Assembly: GCF_040370365.1 (NCBI RefSeq)
Contig: NZ_BAABWQ010000003.1
Location: 372,001 to 436,000 of the forward strand
DNA: 64,000 bases
Reading direction: 5' to 3'
DNA from: Shimia sp040370365
GTDB lineage: Bacteria; Pseudomonadota; Alphaproteobacteria; Rhodobacterales; Rhodobacteraceae
Part shown: positions 1-7,854 of the stretch, one piece after another
Numbering within the stretch: the stretch's first letter is position 1
How the letters are laid out: each line of letters opens with the position of its first letter
Notes under the pieces: model-generated
What the model saw: only the letters and a program-made list of their open reading frames with translations
Databases searched by the model: none
Told to the model about the DNA's origin: nothing
Program-made: the position numbers and the translations under genes

Positions 1-1
1 T

Positions 2-469
2 GAAGAGCGCAAAGAAGAGATCACAGCAGGGTTTCCAGACAGTTTGGACATGATGTTGGTGTGCGTGGAAGCTGGACAATCGCTTGACCAGTCCATTGTC
101 CGCGTGGCGAACGAATTGCATGCCTCCTACCCTGCACTGGCACACGAGTTTGACATCGTCGCGCAAGAGATGAAGGCTGGTAAGGACAAATCACAGGTTC
201 TGTCAGACATGGGGGAACGCTGCGGCGTTCAGGATGTATCCTCATTTGTGACTGTGCTGATCCAATCGGCCACCTTTGGGACCTCGATTGCGGAAGCACT
301 CCGGGTTTATGCCGGTGAGATGCGCGACAAACGGGTCATGCGCGCCGAAGAAGCCGCAAACAAGTTGCCAACAAAGATGACTTTGGCCACTATGATGCTG
401 ACTGTGCCGCCGTTGTTGATCATTCTGGTCAGCCCCTCCGTGATCGGGATCACTTCGCTCGGCCAGTGA
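2..469 (+). CDS. tadC: Tad pilus assembly protein TadC, C-terminal part
   Basis: Inner-membrane platform protein of the tad (Flp pilus) secretion machine, type II secretion F family. The reading frame is open from base 2, so the N-terminus lies outside the window. About 155 residues remain. The visible part has the family stretch FPDSLDMMLVCVEAGQSLDQ near its start, an amphipathic helical region, and a final hydrophobic segment (LATMMLTVPPLLIILVSPSV) that fits the last membrane helix. It sits directly upstream of TPR lipoproteins and a prepilin peptidase, as in other tad clusters. The identity is recognised from motif and context; tadB is expected just outside the window. Confidence 0.9.
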   Translation, partial: EERKEEITAGFPDSLDMMLVCVEAGQSLDQSIVRVANELHASYPALAHEFDIVAQEMKAGKDKSQVLSDMGERCGVQDVSSFVTVLIQSATFGTSIAEALRVYAGEMRDKRVMRAEEAANKLPTKMTLATMMLTVPPLLIILVSPSVIGITSLGQ

Positions 470-500
470 GGCAAAAAAACGAGCGACAAGCGATCCACCA

Positions 501-1064
501 ATGACACGAGTGCGGGCCTTCGCCCTGACAACTTGCATCCTTATTTTGGCCGCCTGCGACACAGGCGGCCTCTCTGCGCCCAAGGACTCTCCTTTCGCAC
601 CTGATGTTGACCGATCACAGGCGGCTGTTGACGGGCTGGTTGTGGGCTGGCGTCTTTTGGAGGCTGGCGAAACCGAATTGGCGATGGATGCCTTTGTGCG
701 TGCCGCTGTCACCCACGGCCGCACGCCAGAAGTGCTTGCCGCCGTGGGCAGCGCCAATTTGGCACTAGGACGGTTGGGGCAAGCTGAAGAACTCCTACGG
801 GAGTCCCTTGAGTTGGATGACAGCCATGCAGAGACTTGGAACAACCTTGGAGTTGTGCTGATGGAGAAAGGCGCCCTGCCCGAAGCGGAACTGGTTCTTG
901 AGAAGGCGTATGCGCTGGACAACGGCGAAAGTGACGCAATTCGTGATAATTTGCGCTTAGCACTCGCAAAATCGAATCATCCCGGCTATGGTGACGAAAA
1001 ACCACAAGAATATAAGTTGGTGCGACGGGGCAGTAGTGATTATCTCATCCGGCCGACACCATAA
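501..1064 (+). CDS. tadD: TPR-repeat lipoprotein, TadD-like
   Basis: A 187-residue exported lipoprotein with a signal peptide ending in a lipobox (LILAAC, Cys about 19). Tetratricopeptide repeats follow, with typical TPR spacing in LELDDSHAETWNNLGVVLME. TadD proteins of this kind are periplasmic or outer-membrane-linked assembly factors of the Flp pilus. It lies 31 bp after tadC and is followed with no gap by a second TPR lipoprotein, so the genes are probably co-transcribed. The symbol is assigned by position and architecture; the TPR fold alone does not prove the role. Confidence 0.75.
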   Translation: MTRVRAFALTTCILILAACDTGGLSAPKDSPFAPDVDRSQAAVDGLVVGWRLLEAGETELAMDAFVRAAVTHGRTPEVLAAVGSANLALGRLGQAEELLRESLELDDSHAETWNNLGVVLMEKGALPEAELVLEKAYALDNGESDAIRDNLRLALAKSNHPGYGDEKPQEYKLVRRGSSDYLIRPTP

Positions 1065-1094
1065 TTGAGAGCACGAGCAGTAAAGGACGCAAAC

Positions 1095-1943
1095 ATGCGC
1101 CATCCTGTGTTTGGGACAATTTGTTTGGTGGGCTTGGTCGCAATGACCGCCTGCGCAGACAAAGGAGACGAAAGCGTTGAACGCGCCATTCAGGACGTGA
1201 ACGCATTGGATGAAGCCAACCTGTCTGACGTTATGTTGACGGTGGCTGATCCAAACGAAGGTGTTTCGTATTTTCAGCGGACATTGAAAGGCAATCCTGA
1301 CCGGCTAGATGTCCAGCGAGGACTGGCAATTTCTTATGTGCGTGCAAAGCGCTACACGGAAGCTGTGCCAGCTTGGGAACGTGTGGCAAAGCACACCGAC
1401 AGCACTGCCAACGATCTTGTGGATCTTGCGGATGCACAAATACGTGCGGGTCAGTGGGACGAAGCTGAGAAGACGCTGGATGGCATCCCGCCGACTCATG
1501 AGACATTCAAGCGCTACCGTCTTGAGGCCATGATTGCAGACAGCAATCAGGAATGGAGCAACGCGGACAGTTTCTATCAAACCGCTGTTGGTCTGACAAC
1601 ACGGCCTGCCGGGGTTATGAACAACTGGGGATATTCCAAACTGACCCGCGGTGACTATGCCGAGGCTGAGCGTTTGTTTGGTGACGCCATCCGTCAAGAC
1701 AGCACATTGTTCACGGCCAAAAACAACATGGTTTTGGCGCGCGGCGCCCAACGCAAGTACACATTGCCAGTGGTCCCAATGGTGCAAACCGAACGTGCCC
1801 AGCTGTTGCACACCTTGGCATTGTCGGCGATCAAACAAGGCGACACGGAAATCGGAAAAGTTCTGCTGCGCGACGCAGTTGAAACACATCCGCAGCACTT
1901 TGAAGCCGCAGTGCGTGCGCTCAACGCGCTCGAAAACTCCTAA
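1095..1943 (+). CDS. Second TPR lipoprotein of the tad cluster
   Basis: A 282-residue TPR protein with a lipoprotein signal (LVAMTAC, Cys about 19). I chose the ATG at 1095 because an AAGGA Shine-Dalgarno lies at 1083-1087 and the signal peptide begins there; a TTG at 1065 would add ten unlikely residues. TPR-type helices run through the body (for example NWGYSKLTRGDYAEAERLF). It follows the TadD-like gene by 30 bp and precedes the prepilin peptidase by 11 bp. It is probably another periplasmic scaffold for pilus assembly. Its exact function cannot be read from the sequence. Confidence 0.8.
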   Translation: MRHPVFGTICLVGLVAMTACADKGDESVERAIQDVNALDEANLSDVMLTVADPNEGVSYFQRTLKGNPDRLDVQRGLAISYVRAKRYTEAVPAWERVAKHTDSTANDLVDLADAQIRAGQWDEAEKTLDGIPPTHETFKRYRLEAMIADSNQEWSNADSFYQTAVGLTTRPAGVMNNWGYSKLTRGDYAEAERLFGDAIRQDSTLFTAKNNMVLARGAQRKYTLPVVPMVQTERAQLLHTLALSAIKQGDTEIGKVLLRDAVETHPQHFEAAVRALNALENS

Positions 1944-1954
1944 GGTCTGATCCT

Positions 1955-2488
1955 ATGCAGGTGTCCGCCACCTTCGCCCTGTGGTCGCTGATCTTTGCGT
2001 TGCCTCTCTGCGTTTACATCTTCTGGATGGACATGAAGCACAAGAAAATCAGCAACCTGTCTGTATGGGCGCTGTTTGCTGTATTTGTCGCTATCGGCCT
2101 GATAACGCTGCCATTTGTTGATTTCGCCTGGCGATTTGCCAACTACGCGGTGGTGTTTGCCGTTCTGCTGCTGATGTGGATGCTGCGCCAAGTTGGTGCA
2201 GGTGATGTAAAAATGGCCGCTGTTGCTGCCTTGTTTGTGGACCGTGCTGACACGAGCTCCATGCTGTTCATCACATTTGGCTCCGTGCTCGCGGCGGTTC
2301 TCGTCACTTTGCTTGTGCGCAACAGTCCGCTGCGCAATCTGGCACCAGATTGGGCCGCGTGGCGGCTGAAAGCGTCCGAAAACACGATCAATGTTGGCAA
2401 GGGCGATCAAATAACCCTGCCGATGGGCACCGGTATTGGCCTCGCGCTCTGTACGTACCTGCTTTTGGGCGCCCTCTACGGCACGTAA
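1955..2488 (+). CDS. cpaA: A24 family prepilin peptidase (TadV/CpaA type)
   Basis: A polytopic membrane aspartyl protease of 177 residues that cleaves the leader of Flp-type prepilins. The two catalytic aspartates of the A24 family are visible: Asp26 in FWMDMKHKKISN and Asp84 in the GxGD motif (QVGAGDVKM). Four or five hydrophobic segments surround them. It lacks the N-methylation domain of long PilD enzymes, which is normal for the TadV/CpaA type. It is the last recognisable pilus gene here, between the TPR genes and an AAA ATPase. Called cpaA or tadV in different organisms. Confidence 0.88.
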   Translation: MQVSATFALWSLIFALPLCVYIFWMDMKHKKISNLSVWALFAVFVAIGLITLPFVDFAWRFANYAVVFAVLLLMWMLRQVGAGDVKMAAVAALFVDRADTSSMLFITFGSVLAAVLVTLLVRNSPLRNLAPDWAAWRLKASENTINVGKGDQITLPMGTGIGLALCTYLLLGALYGT

Positions 2489-2602
2489 ATTCCAGCTTCA
2501 CGCTGATGGCCCGTTGCGGCCCCAAAACCGCCACCTTTTGACTGTCTAACAGCTCCAAACAGACCGGGGTCGTTGTGCGCCCCCATCAGGAGTGTTGCGT
2601 TT

Positions 2603-3910
2603 ATGAATATGCAAACAGCCAACGTGATGGCCCCACCCGCGCCCAAACGGCTCGAGGAGATGCTTCTTCCTCCGGTGATGATGCGGGACATTCTGCTAAA
2701 GACCATCTTTCGCAAAAATATCGATATGGTCACGGATATTGCCAAGGCAGTCTGCCTGCCGATCGCAGTGACCCAGCAACTTGTAGACATGGCACGCGAG
2801 CAGAAATTGCTTGAGGCAACCGGCACCCTGAATGCAAACAGCGGCAACGAGATGGGCTATCAGCTTACCGATGCAGGCAAATCCCGTGCACAGGATGCGT
2901 TGGCGCAATCCGAATACTTCGGCGCGATGCCTGTGCCCTTGGAGGTGTACCGCGAACAGGTAAAACGCCAATCTATTCGCAACATCCAAATCACCCGCGA
3001 TCAGTTGACGAACGCCATGGGGCACCTGATCTTGCCACCCGATTTGCTGGGCCAATTGGGCCCCGCCGTGGGCTCTGGCCGCTCAATCCTGATGTATGGC
3101 CCCCCTGGCAACGGTAAGTCTTCAATCTCCAACGGCATTCGTGACGCCATGGGTGACAAAGTCTATGTGCCGCACGCCATCGAATATGCTGGCCAAGTCA
3201 TCACAGTTTACGACCCGATTGTGCACTCCGCCGCCGAAGGCGATGAGCAGGATATGAACAGCTTGCGACGCACCGCGCGCTTTGACAGCCGCTACGTGAA
3301 ATGTGACCGCCCCACCGTGATCACCGGCGGTGAACTGTCGCTGAGCATGCTGGATTTGGTCTACAACCCAACGGCGCGCACCTATCAGGCCCCGCTTCAG
3401 CTCAAATCCACCGGTGGTATTTTTATCGTGGACGACCTTGGCCGCCAAGCAGAGCCACCGCAGTCTTTGGTCAACCGTTGGATCGTACCATTGGAAGAAA
3501 GCAAAGACATTCTCGCGCTACAATCCGGCGAGAAGTTTGAGGTGCCTTTTGACACGTTGGTGATTTTCTCCACAAACTTCCACCCCAACGAAATCTTTGA
3601 CCAAGCCGCCTTGCGCCGGATTTTCTACAAAATCAAAATTGATGGCCCAAGTCAGGAAAACTTCCTAAAAATCTTCGCGCTTGTGGCCAAGAAGAAAGGT
3701 CTACCGCTGGATGAGGCTTCTCTGATCCATTTGCTAAAGACAAAATACCCAACCATCGACAATACCTATGCCAACTACCAACCGGTATTTTTGATCGACC
3801 AGATCATTTCAATCTGTGAGTTTGAGGGGATCCCCTACCAAATGCGTCCAGACTTGGTCGATCGCGCTTGGGCGAACATGTTTGTAAAAGACGAACACAT
3901 CGTGAAGTAA
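2603..3910 (+). CDS. AAA family ATPase next to the tad locus
   Basis: A 435-residue ATPase of unassigned function. Residues 1-150 form a small, winged-helix-like region. The AAA core follows with Walker A GPPGNGKSS (166-174), Walker B IFIVDD, a sensor-1-like IFSTN and a candidate arginine finger in ALRRIFYK. I chose the ATG at 2603 because AGGAG at 2588-2592 precedes it; an upstream in-frame start at 2573 is less likely. It lies 114 bp after the prepilin peptidase in the same orientation. A link to pilus biogenesis is inferred from position only; it is not the TadA secretion ATPase, whose family motifs differ. It could instead be a general remodelling ATPase. Confidence 0.8.
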   Translation: MNMQTANVMAPPAPKRLEEMLLPPVMMRDILLKTIFRKNIDMVTDIAKAVCLPIAVTQQLVDMAREQKLLEATGTLNANSGNEMGYQLTDAGKSRAQDALAQSEYFGAMPVPLEVYREQVKRQSIRNIQITRDQLTNAMGHLILPPDLLGQLGPAVGSGRSILMYGPPGNGKSSISNGIRDAMGDKVYVPHAIEYAGQVITVYDPIVHSAAEGDEQDMNSLRRTARFDSRYVKCDRPTVITGGELSLSMLDLVYNPTARTYQAPLQLKSTGGIFIVDDLGRQAEPPQSLVNRWIVPLEESKDILALQSGEKFEVPFDTLVIFSTNFHPNEIFDQAALRRIFYKIKIDGPSQENFLKIFALVAKKKGLPLDEASLIHLLKTKYPTIDNTYANYQPVFLIDQIISICEFEGIPYQMRPDLVDRAWANMFVKDEHIVK

Positions 3911-4054
3911 AACAACTGGCGCTGACAAAACTATAACGTGTGCGCGTCTGTGTCATTCCAACTGATAGAAAGTGCCTTTGTTTGGGGAGCGCGATGCGTG
4001 GCGAGCGGAGCAAAGCCCCTTCCCATTTCTGCCACGCGCCCCTACATCTGCAGC

Positions 4055-4297
4055 ATGTCTCCATTTGCCCATATCGTCGCGGTACCAGTCCGTGCCTACC
4101 GCTTGATCTTCAGCCCGTGGGTTGGCTTCAACTGTCGCTATCAACCAACCTGTTCAGCTTATGCGCTGGAAGCATTGGAGAAACACGGCGCGCTCAAAGG
4201 CGGCTGGCTTACCCTGCGCCGCATCGGCCGGTGCCATCCCCTCGGCAGCAGCGGATATGATCCGGTTCCAGAACCAAAAACAGAAGATCAGTCCTAG
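4055..4297 (+). CDS. yidD: Membrane protein insertion efficiency factor YidD
   Basis: An 80-residue YidD protein, which supports YidC-dependent membrane protein insertion. The family signature is clear: CRYQPTCSAYALEALEKHG, followed by GRCHPLGSSGYDPVP. I chose the ATG at 4055 (MSPFAHIV) because it gives the usual family length; an upstream in-frame ATG at 3938 would add an unrelated 39-residue extension. yidC itself is 3.5 kb downstream rather than adjacent, and no rnpA or rpmH is seen in the window. Confidence 0.9.
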   Translation: MSPFAHIVAVPVRAYRLIFSPWVGFNCRYQPTCSAYALEALEKHGALKGGWLTLRRIGRCHPLGSSGYDPVPEPKTEDQS

Positions 4298-4399
4298 CGC
4301 CCCTGCGATGCAGTATCCCTTGCTATCGCTGAGAGTGTTCTGGACAGCCACACGCCTCAGGACTACCGTAGCCCCATCATTTTAGTGACGGAGCTCTTT

Positions 4400-4903
4400 A
4401 TGCGTTTTTCCAATATTCTCACCTTCACATTGTCGCTTTCTCTGGGTGCAACTGCTGCATTTGCAGATAAATTTGTCGGCTACGGCGCCATCGAGGGATG
4501 GAACGTATATGTCGACACAGAAAAGAAATCCTGCCTTGTCGAAACCAAAGACGATTTTGACAATGTTATTCAAATGGGGCTGACCGATGATCGCGCCATT
4601 GGCTACATTGGCATCTTCACCAAGGCCAAAACCGACATCAAAAAGGGTGACAAATCCGGTGTGGCGCTGGTGATTGGCGATGATCTCTATGTCGGCGAGG
4701 CCACTGGCATGCGCGGCAATATCACCAAAGGATACAGTGGTGGTTATGTTCTGACCGACAATCCAAAGGTTTTTGAGGACATTCGCCGCGCGTATACGAT
4801 GACTGTCTTTCCGGAAACAAAATTCTCATTCACCGTGGATTTGAGCGGAACAGCAAAGGCACTGGATCTGGCACGGGAGTGCAACAAAGAACAAGTGCAG
4901 TAA
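4400..4903 (+). CDS. Small secreted protein, unknown function
   Basis: I do not recognise a family. The 167-residue product has a classical signal peptide (cleavage likely after ATAAFA, about residue 22), so it is predicted to be periplasmic. The mature part is soluble, charged and rich in beta-type sequence, with just two cysteines (in KKSCLVE and ARECNKE) that could form a disulfide. The ATG at 4400 is preceded by GGAG at 4390-4393; a GTG at 4385 is also in frame. It is a single gene closed by a strong terminator at 4930-4960. The sequence quality argues for a real gene, but the role is unknown. Confidence 0.75.
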   Translation: MRFSNILTFTLSLSLGATAAFADKFVGYGAIEGWNVYVDTEKKSCLVETKDDFDNVIQMGLTDDRAIGYIGIFTKAKTDIKKGDKSGVALVIGDDLYVGEATGMRGNITKGYSGGYVLTDNPKVFEDIRRAYTMTVFPETKFSFTVDLSGTAKALDLARECNKEQVQ

Positions 4904-4929
4904 ACACTGCTGAACTCTTGTAATGTCTG

Positions 4930-4960
4930 GCGTCCGTACTTTGGGTACGGGCGCTTTTTT
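4930..4960 (+). terminator. Rho-independent terminator after the small secreted protein gene
   Basis: The 10-bp stem pairs 4930-4939 (GCGTCCGTAC) with 4945-4954 (GTACGGGCGC, one G-U pair) around a 5-base loop. Six T residues follow (4955-4960). It is oriented for the plus strand and lies 27 bp after the stop codon. Confidence 0.88.
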
Positions 4961-5215
4961 GTGCGTGGTCTTCCCGGTGACATGCCGCTCCACTTGCCGT
5001 CACATCCCGTTGGTCTGGCTCACGCCTATCCCCTTGCTTTTCTTCCGGCCTCTTTGCGCTCTCGCCCACCCGCTCAGAACAAAAATTCAGCCGTTTGCTC
5101 TCTAAGTGGGATATAATGCAACACATCAAAAAGCAGTGCTTGCGACGCACCACCATCCTGTGGATATCCTTGGGGATAGATTGACCTATGCAAACCACTC
5201 TGCGTAAGGCGGCAT
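4961..5215 (+). other. Leader region before ttcA
   Basis: Non-coding as far as I can see. A perfect TATAAT lies at 5112-5117, about 100 bp before the ttcA start, but I find no matching -35 hexamer at the right distance. No hairpin with a T-tract and no convincing ORF is present. It probably holds the ttcA promoter. Confidence 0.4.
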
Positions 5216-6085
5216 ATGCTAGACGACTTGAACGACATACACCCGCTGTTTCACAACGCCCCTTCTTCTTCTAATTTCAAGAAGTTGCGTAAAAGAATCG
5301 TGCGTCAAACCCGCGAGGCCATTGAGCAGTACGGCATGATCGAACGGGGGACCCGATGGTTGGTCTGCCTTTCGGGAGGTAAGGATTCCTATACTTTGCT
5401 CGCTGTCCTGCACGAATTGAAATGGCGTGGATTGCTGCCTGTGGATATCTTGGCCTGTAACTTGGATCAGGGCCAACCGGGGTTCCCCGCAACTGTGTTG
5501 CCAGAGTTTCTGGAACACATGCAGGTCGAGCACCGCATCGAATACCAAGACACCTATTCGATAGTGAAAGATAAAGTGCCCGCGGGCCGGACATATTGCG
5601 CTTTGTGCTCCCGCCTGCGTCGCGGCAACCTCTACCGCATCGCGCGCGAGGAAGGCTGTAGCGCCGTGGTTCTGGGACATCATCGCGATGACATCCTTGA
5701 GACCTTTTTTATGAACCTGTTTCACGGCGGGCGCTTGGCAACCATGCCGCCCAAACTGGTGAACGAGGAAGGCGATTTGTTTGTGTACCGCCCCCTCGCA
5801 CATGTCGCAGAGGCGGATTGCGAGAAATTCGCCAAGGCCATGAACTACCCGATCATTCCCTGCGATCTTTGCGGGTCACAGGATGGGTTGCAGCGCCAGC
5901 AAGTGAAACAAATCTTGGATCAGTGGGAAGCCAACAGTCCGGGGCGTAGACAAGTGATGTTCAAAGCGCTGACCAACATTCGCCCCAGCCATATGATGGA
6001 TCCGAAGTTGTTCGATTTCGCCGGGTTGATGCGAGACTCTGTAAAATTTGAGCAAAACTCCGAAGCTATTCCGAAGTTGCGTTAA
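5216..6085 (+). CDS. ttcA: tRNA 2-thiocytidine(32) synthetase TtcA
   Basis: An ATP-dependent enzyme that thiolates cytidine 32 of certain tRNAs. The 289-residue protein has the PP-loop SGGKDS (53-58) and the two CxxC pairs typical of TtcA, CALC (128-131) and CDLC (216-219), which bind an iron-sulfur cluster. The conserved GHHRDD segment (about 154-159) is present. Length matches the family. The stop is followed at once by the EAL/GGDEF gene, and the pair may share a transcript. Confidence 0.94.
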   Translation: MLDDLNDIHPLFHNAPSSSNFKKLRKRIVRQTREAIEQYGMIERGTRWLVCLSGGKDSYTLLAVLHELKWRGLLPVDILACNLDQGQPGFPATVLPEFLEHMQVEHRIEYQDTYSIVKDKVPAGRTYCALCSRLRRGNLYRIAREEGCSAVVLGHHRDDILETFFMNLFHGGRLATMPPKLVNEEGDLFVYRPLAHVAEADCEKFAKAMNYPIIPCDLCGSQDGLQRQQVKQILDQWEANSPGRRQVMFKALTNIRPSHMMDPKLFDFAGLMRDSVKFEQNSEAIPKLR

Positions 6086-6146
6086 CGAGTCACTTAACAA
6101 ATTCAATGACACTATACTGAGATTAATGCCGCACGGGACACCTCAT

Positions 6147-7700
6147 ATGCAGTCGCGATTGGAACCGCTCCTGACCACGATACGGGCTTTTTTGAGCCAG
6201 GAATCGGCGTTGCGGCGCGCGGTACCTTTGCTTATTCCCGCGATTTCGCTTGGTGCATGGTTTGCCTTTGGCGAAGTTGGACTCTTGGTGTGTGCCTTCT
6301 TGCTACCTCTGCCGTTCCTGATGACCACCTCATTTATGACCGGCACACGTCGGCGCGCGCGCAATGAGGTGGATGGCCTGACTGGTTTGCTGACCCCTGC
6401 TGGATTTGAACGCCAGATGCAGGAGAAAATGGCAACGCTCGACGAGGATGGGCGCACAACAGCGTGCTTCTCGATCAAAATTGATAATTTCGCCCGTTTG
6501 CGCGAAAATCATGGTGATCAGGCTGCAGAAGAGGTTCTGCGCTATGTCGCGGACAGGTTGAAAAACGCCTTGCGCGGCGGTGATTTGATTTCTCGGGCTG
6601 GCGACGCAGCATTTTCGGTCGCGCTCGATCCCATTGCGCACTTTGATATCGAAAGCGGCATTCAGATGGCGACACGCTTTCAGACCGCGATCGAGGAGCC
6701 CATTCCACTGCAAATGGCTTCGATCTATGTCACATGTTCGATTGGGTTCTGCTTGTCTTCCCGACTGAATCGTCCCAGCGCCACAGCGATGATACAGGCC
6801 GCTGATATGGCAATGTGTGAGGCACAGTTGACGGGTGACAGCAACATCCGGGCCTACTCCACCGACATGGGCCGCAAAGTAATTTCTCGGCGCAAAACCC
6901 AAAGCGAAGCAGCGCGCACGCTTCAACGCGACCAAATCCGCGCTTGGTTTCAGCCACAGGTCTCCACGGACACCGGCCAAGTCACAGGCTTTGAAGCTCT
7001 GGCGCGCTGGGAGCATCCAGAGCGTGGCATCCTTGCCCCAGTTCAATTCCTCGAAGTGCTGCACCAAACTGGTCAGATGGGGCAGTTGGCCGATCTGATG
7101 TTGCGCCAATCGCTTGATGCGGTGCGCGCATGGGATGACGCCGGGTTCTCCGTGCCGATGGTCGGTGTGAATTTTGCAGGAGAAGAACTGCGCAGTCCCA
7201 CGCTGGTCGAACGTATCCAATGGGAGCTTGACCGCACCGAATTGGAGGCAAATCGCCTGGGAATCGAAGTCTTGGAAAGCGTCGTCGCTGGGACACCGGA
7301 TGATATGGTTGTGCGCAACGTCGAAGCTGTGAATGCCATGGGCTGCTCTATAGATTTGGACGACTTTGGCACTGGCCATGCGTCAATTTCATCCATTCGC
7401 CGCCTTCCTGTGAAGCGTATCAAGATCGACCGTTCGTTTGTCACCAACATCGATCGCGATCCAGATCAACAACGCATGATTGCCGCCATCGTGACCATGG
7501 CTGAACGTTTGGGCCTTGAAACACTGGCTGAAGGTGTTGAAAACCCTGCGGAACATGCAATGCTGGCGCAACTTGGCTGCTCACACGTTCAGGGGTTTGG
7601 CATTGCCCGCCCCATGCCGTTCCACGAGACACTGAAGTGGATGAAGGCCCATCAAGAAAAAATCGGCCCTGCTCTTCAGATTGGCCAAAAACCGCGCTGA
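6147..7700 (+). CDS. EAL phosphodiesterase with degenerate GGDEF domain
   Basis: A membrane-anchored cyclic-di-GMP protein of about 517 residues. Two N-terminal hydrophobic helices precede a GGDEF-fold domain whose signature loop reads RAGDAAF instead of GGDEF, so diguanylate cyclase activity is unlikely. The C-terminal EAL domain keeps its key motifs: FEALARW, the Asn in VNFAGEELR, IEVLES, LDDFGTG, KIDRSF, EGVE and QGFG. It is therefore probably a c-di-GMP phosphodiesterase regulated by the dead GGDEF domain. The start is uncertain: 6147 gives a clean N-terminus; ATG 6126 is also possible, while 6048 would overlap ttcA. Confidence 0.88.
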   Translation: MQSRLEPLLTTIRAFLSQESALRRAVPLLIPAISLGAWFAFGEVGLLVCAFLLPLPFLMTTSFMTGTRRRARNEVDGLTGLLTPAGFERQMQEKMATLDEDGRTTACFSIKIDNFARLRENHGDQAAEEVLRYVADRLKNALRGGDLISRAGDAAFSVALDPIAHFDIESGIQMATRFQTAIEEPIPLQMASIYVTCSIGFCLSSRLNRPSATAMIQAADMAMCEAQLTGDSNIRAYSTDMGRKVISRRKTQSEAARTLQRDQIRAWFQPQVSTDTGQVTGFEALARWEHPERGILAPVQFLEVLHQTGQMGQLADLMLRQSLDAVRAWDDAGFSVPMVGVNFAGEELRSPTLVERIQWELDRTELEANRLGIEVLESVVAGTPDDMVVRNVEAVNAMGCSIDLDDFGTGHASISSIRRLPVKRIKIDRSFVTNIDRDPDQQRMIAAIVTMAERLGLETLAEGVENPAEHAMLAQLGCSHVQGFGIARPMPFHETLKWMKAHQEKIGPALQIGQKPR

Positions 7701-7854
7701 TCTACTCCGTGTTGCGCCTTTTTGCGCGCTCTTCTACCAGCTCAGCGGGCAACGTCTTGCTGCCTTTGCCGCGTTTGCGGTCGAATCCCCTTGACCTTTG
7801 GTCGCCACCTCTGTTGAACCTCCCCAACGTTTCAACGACAGATGGCTTGCGGCA

